Shown here: piece by piece, positions 5,343-7,558 of the stretch
Numbering within the stretch: position 1 is the first letter of the stretch
Layout: each line of letters opens with the position of its first letter
DNA from: JAYEJW01 sp034716535
GTDB taxonomy: Bacteria; Pseudomonadota; Gammaproteobacteria; Chromatiales; Chromatiaceae
DNA: 7,558 nucleotides
Assembly: GCA_034716535.1 (NCBI GenBank)
Contig: JAYEJW010000511.1
Location: 1 to 7,558 of the forward strand
Direction: 5' to 3'
Translations under genes and position numbers: made by a program
The notes under the pieces: generated by a model
What the model saw: the letters and a program-made list of their open reading frames with translations, nothing else
The model's database searches: none
Told to the model about the DNA's origin: nothing

Positions 5343-5906
5343 TCCATATCACTCCGCCCTGCGCAGCATCGGCTTTGCCGCCAACCGACGTTTGTTAGAC
5401 ATCGAAAAAATCAGCCAGGACTGTCATCTCGGGGAAGCGGTCTTTGATCGGGTGAAGCAACCCCAGGTGGTTGATGGTCAACGTGCTTCGGCGCCGGGGT
5501 TAGGAAATCCGCACGTCATGGCGCTGTTTCAGCCCCTGTGTCTGTTCATGTTACTGCCAGAGGGATTTCGCAATGCCACACTCTGCGATCACGTCGCCCA
5601 GCTAATGGGGAAAGACTGGAGGATTATACCCCCGGTCGCCTGACCTATGATCTGCGGCGATTGCGCCTGCACGGTGTCATTGAGAAAGTCCCCGGCATCC
5701 ATCACAATCAGATGACATCCGAGCGCCTGCGCATCTACCTGTTTCTGACCAAGGTCCATAAACGGGTGATCCGCCGTCGCTTCTCACAGCTGAATAACGA
5801 TTGCCCAAAAGCGCCAAACCGCCCCATTACATCCGCCATGCGCCAATTGGACCGGGCAATGGATCAACTCATTGGTGGAAGCAAAACTGGCCGCTTGACA
5901 ATTTGA
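5343..5906 (+). pseudogene. Frameshifted, 5'-truncated remnant of a multi-copy family of unknown function
   Basis: Coding similarity begins directly after the cysM stop without any start codon. The first part reads GFAANRRLLDIEKIS, then VVDGQRAS, then LCLFMLLPEGFRN, up to AQLMGKD near 5615. The reading then continues in another frame from about 5620: DYTPGRLTYDLRRLRLHGVIEKVPG, later LTKVHKRVIR and a C-terminal helix RQLDRAMDQL, ending with a TGA at 5904-5906. From memory this is the C-terminal half of a widespread uncharacterised protein of roughly 400 or more residues. The RLTYDLRRLRLHGVI stretch looks like a winged helix. The N-terminal half is absent and at least one frameshift lies near 5610-5620. 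It is therefore taken as non-functional debris from an element that landed behind the operon. The family function is not known to me, and no ends or target duplications of a transposon were identified. Confidence 0.65.
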
Positions 5907-5955
5907 CTCATTTGTAGAGATCTTGTTCACTCAAGGATTCCTATTGACAATTCGA
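5895..5955. repeat. Direct repeat TTGACAATTYGA, two copies
   Basis: TTGACAATTTGA (5895-5906) and TTGACAATTCGA (5944-5955) differ at one base and start 49 bases apart. The first copy overlaps the stop of the remnant before it. Each contains the -35 consensus TTGACA, but neither has a good -10 at normal distance. The two may reflect a duplication or insertion scar. The rest of 5907-6006 holds nothing else recognisable. Confidence 0.4.
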
Positions 5956-6006
5956 GCATGTACCGCGAGGCGATAAACCCGATTAAACCCCGCCAGGGCA
6001 CATACC

Positions 6007-6516
6007 ATGGATACCAGTCATTTCCCTCCTGAAAAAAACCGCAATATCGGCATCATTGCGCATATCGACGCCGGCAAGACCACAACCACAGAGCGGATTC
6101 TGTATTTTTCGGGCTTCACCCACAAAATGGGTTCGGTGGATCGCGGCACGACCATCACCGACTGGATGGATCAGGAGCGCGAGCGCGGCATTACTATTGT
6201 GTCTGCGGCAATTACGGCGCAGTGGCGGAAGCACCAGGTCAATATTATCGACTCGCCGGGGCATATCGATTTCACCGCCGAGGTGCAGCGCGCCCTGCGT
6301 ATTCTCGACGGCGGTATGGTGGTGTTTGACGGTGTGCACGGCGTTGAATCACAAAGCGAAACCGTGTGGCGCCAAGCGGACCGCTTCAAGGTACCGCGAA
6401 TCTGTTTTATCAACAAAATGGATCGCACCGGCGCCAGTCACCGCCATGCGCTCGACACCATTCGCCAGCGCCTGCACGCGCCGCTGGCGGTGCTACAGCT
6501 TCCCCTGGGTGAGGAA
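6007..6516 (+). pseudogene. fusA: Elongation factor G, N-terminal fragment
   Basis: The first 170 residues are a good EF-G GTPase beginning with a proper start: ATG 6007 with AGGG at 5995-5998. G1 is AHIDAGKTTTTERIL (18-32), the switch region ends RGITI (60-64), G3 is DSPGHIDF (82-89) and G4 is NKMDR (136-140). Similarity stops after LQLPLGEE at about 6516. The frame then runs through unrelated residues to a TGA at 6583-6585. EF-G is normally about 690 residues and drives translocation on the ribosome. Here the G5 motif, the rest of the GTPase domain and domains II-V are all gone, so no activity is expected. The last codons already overlap the next gene fragment, which is read in a different frame. 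A cut-and-join event is indicated rather than gradual decay. Confidence 0.8.
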
Positions 6517-6550
6517 GGCGGTTTGCCGGTCGCTACGCCGACCCCGTTGT

Positions 6551-7102
6551 TTGGCCGGCGGCAGTTGGCTGGGGCTGAGCGATGAAGGCGTGGTCGCCAC
6601 AGTCATGAATCGCCACGGGACCCTGGGACCGCAAGCCGGCAGGCGCAGCCGCGGTGAACTGGTGCTCAAGGCCTTGGCATATAGCGGGGCTACAGAGGCC
6701 GCCACAGCGCTGACTGAACTCGAACCGGCGTTATACAGGAGCTTTAATCTTGTGGTGGCCGACCGAAATGAAGCCTTCTGGTTATGCCACCGTGGGGACG
6801 AAAAGCAGGGCAAGATCGAAGTGCGCGCACTACTGACCGGAATTTCGATGCTGACTGACCGGGATTGCAATGATCCGCGCTCACCCCGCATCCGGATCTG
6901 GCTACCCCGCTTCCGGAGCGCACCGCCCCCGAATCCGGAAGCCGATGATAGCTGGTCAGCGTGGATCGCCTTGCTGGCAAGCCAAGCTATTGATTCCAAG
7001 AGCGACCCGGAAAGCGCGATAAACGTTGTTACCCAACGCGGCTTCGGTACGGTGTCGAGTTCGCTGATTGCGCTGCCAACCGGATCGTACAAGCTGTCCG
7101 GT
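6551..7102 (+). pseudogene. NRDE/TANGO2-family protein fragment, N-terminus missing
   Basis: In a frame different from that of the EF-G piece, 184 codons encode the middle and C-terminal parts of an NRDE-family (TANGO2-like) protein. They start at LAGGSWLGLSDEG, with NRHGTLGP, RSRGELVLKAL, SFNLVVADRNEAFWL, SMLTDRDCNDPRSPRI and the closing GFGTVSSSLIALP. Full proteins are about 250-270 residues. The first 60 or so, with the conserved Cys2 and the NRDE motif, are missing because the EF-G fragment lies there instead. Bacterial members are cytosolic with poorly defined function, and eukaryotic TANGO2 has been linked to heme handling. The frame itself is uninterrupted, so the loss was probably recent. 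The first in-frame ATG is 6605 and has no convincing ribosome site. The frame runs on past the normal family end into a hydrophobic tail. Confidence 0.8.
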
Positions 7103-7354
7103 GTCTTTTTGATGCTGGGGGTAATCCCCTACATCGTGTATGGCAGCTTCACGGAGCTGCTAAAATGCTGCCCATTGATCGGTGCCGGTCTGGTCCTGCT
7201 CGCTGTCGATCTTGTGGCCCGGTTTGGCGCTCAGGTCACCCACACCGCGAACGCCAGTGCCATGCCGGCTTTGTATCTTTGCCTGGTCCTGACTCTACTG
7301 GTGATTCCAGTCGGAGCTGCGCCGGGAAAACTGCTTGCAAAGTTCTGGCCGTGA
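7103..7354 (+). other. Hydrophobic open tail, possible membrane-protein fragment
   Basis: The NRDE frame continues without a stop for 83 more codons to a TGA at 7352-7354, but the sequence becomes membrane-like. There is a hydrophobic stretch near LMLGVIPYIVYGSF, a good transmembrane segment PLIGAGLVLLAVDLVARFG and another at ALYLCLVLTLLVIPVGAA. NRDE proteins are soluble and normally end about 20 residues after the SSSLIALP motif, so this looks like a third gene joined in frame. ATG 7112 could start an 80-residue small membrane protein, but no ribosome site precedes it. I do not recognise the family. Confidence 0.4.
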
Positions 7355-7418
7355 CTGAGTCAGCGGGAAAGCCCCAAAGGCCAGGAACATCCCGCCCCCG
7401 CGCCGTCTGGTGCATACC

Positions 7419-7558
7419 TTACACTACCAACAGTGACATAACGGTATCCACCGCTGTCTGTTCGAAGCGGGTCTGGTCTGAACAGCATTCCAGCAGGCGG
7501 TCGGCATTTTCATGGCTGACGCGACGACGCAGGTAGCGCTCGAACTTGTCGAGCAATA
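7419..7558 (-). CDS. Unidentified gene end entering from the right edge
   Basis: On the minus strand one frame is open from the window edge to a TAA at 7419-7421, giving 45 residues. It begins LLDKFERYLRRRVSHENAD and ends VDTVMSLLVV. The peptide is charged and helical, and looks like a natural C-terminus, but I cannot name the family. The body of the gene would lie to the right of the window. It converges on the preceding fragments, and about 64 non-coding bases separate them. Chance openness over this length cannot be excluded. Confidence 0.4.
   Translation of the reverse strand, partial: LLDKFERYLRRRVSHENADRLLECCSDQTRFEQTAVDTVMSLLVV

Noticed and set aside
5895..5980. TTGACA hexamers at 5895 and 5944 as promoters for the EF-G fragment
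   Set aside because: No acceptable -10 hexamer at 16-18 bases. The nearest A/T-rich candidates are at spacings of 12-14 or 22.
6056..6550. Upstream half of the long frame 6056-7354 as one gene
   Set aside because: Over 6056-6516 the real coding frame is that of EF-G. The other frame reads as Arg/Ser-rich noise, so the 432-codon frame is not one protein.
7363..7395. GCGGGA / TCCCGC inverted repeat as a terminator between convergent fragments
   Set aside because: The stem is only six pairs around a 21-base loop, with no T-run on either side.
7165..7536. Plus-strand open frame of 123 codons at the right end
   Set aside because: Overlaps the membrane-like frame and the minus-strand gene end. 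Its Arg/Ser/Cys-rich product looks like an out-of-frame reading.

Overview
The window reads as proteobacterial DNA, most likely gammaproteobacterial. This rests on a 1-Cys peroxiredoxin end, an Rrf2 regulator of the SUF-associated type and a GC-rich, tightly overlapping SUF operon. It is probably a draft or metagenome contig, because it carries a run of exactly 100 N. No rRNA, tRNA, CRISPR array or recognisable insertion sequence was found.

Layout on the + strand: 1-336 is the C-terminal half of a Prx6-type peroxiredoxin. 337-689 is a non-coding stretch with a short CTTTGCG repeat, a small hairpin and, just before the next gene, an IscR-like operator candidate. 690-1160 encodes an IscR-like regulator with an intact Cys/Cys/Cys/His cluster-binding set. 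1175-1274 is an assembly gap. By gene order it probably hides sufB, sufC, sufD and the first part of sufS. 1275-5342 is an operon of five genes: sufS (5' end lost in the gap), sufU, a JAMM metallopeptidase, a three-domain fusion protein and a cysteine synthase. Three of its four junctions are ATGA overlaps. The fusion protein joins a MoaD/ThiS-like sulfur carrier, a rhodanese and a MoeB-type E1-like adenylyltransferase.

The operon is the main interest. SufS/SufU take sulfur from cysteine for Fe-S cluster building. JAMM peptidase, sulfur carrier, MoeB/rhodanese and CysM are the parts of the carrier-dependent cysteine pathway known from Mycobacterium tuberculosis (Mec+, CysO, MoeZ, CysM). Here they sit behind a SUF operon, and CysO- and MoeZ-like activities share one polypeptide. 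The carrier's Gly-Gly end is internal, at residues 89-90. Proteolytic release, perhaps by the adjacent JAMM enzyme, would therefore be needed before the carrier could be activated. The inferred role is a local cysteine-to-sulfur supply loop for Fe-S assembly under oxidative stress.

From 5343 onward the DNA changes character and becomes a series of broken genes. These are a frameshifted, 5'-truncated remnant of a family of unknown function, the first 170 codons of an elongation factor G gene, a TANGO2/NRDE-family fragment lacking its N-terminus, and a hydrophobic tail read in the same frame. A short unidentified minus-strand gene end enters from the right edge.
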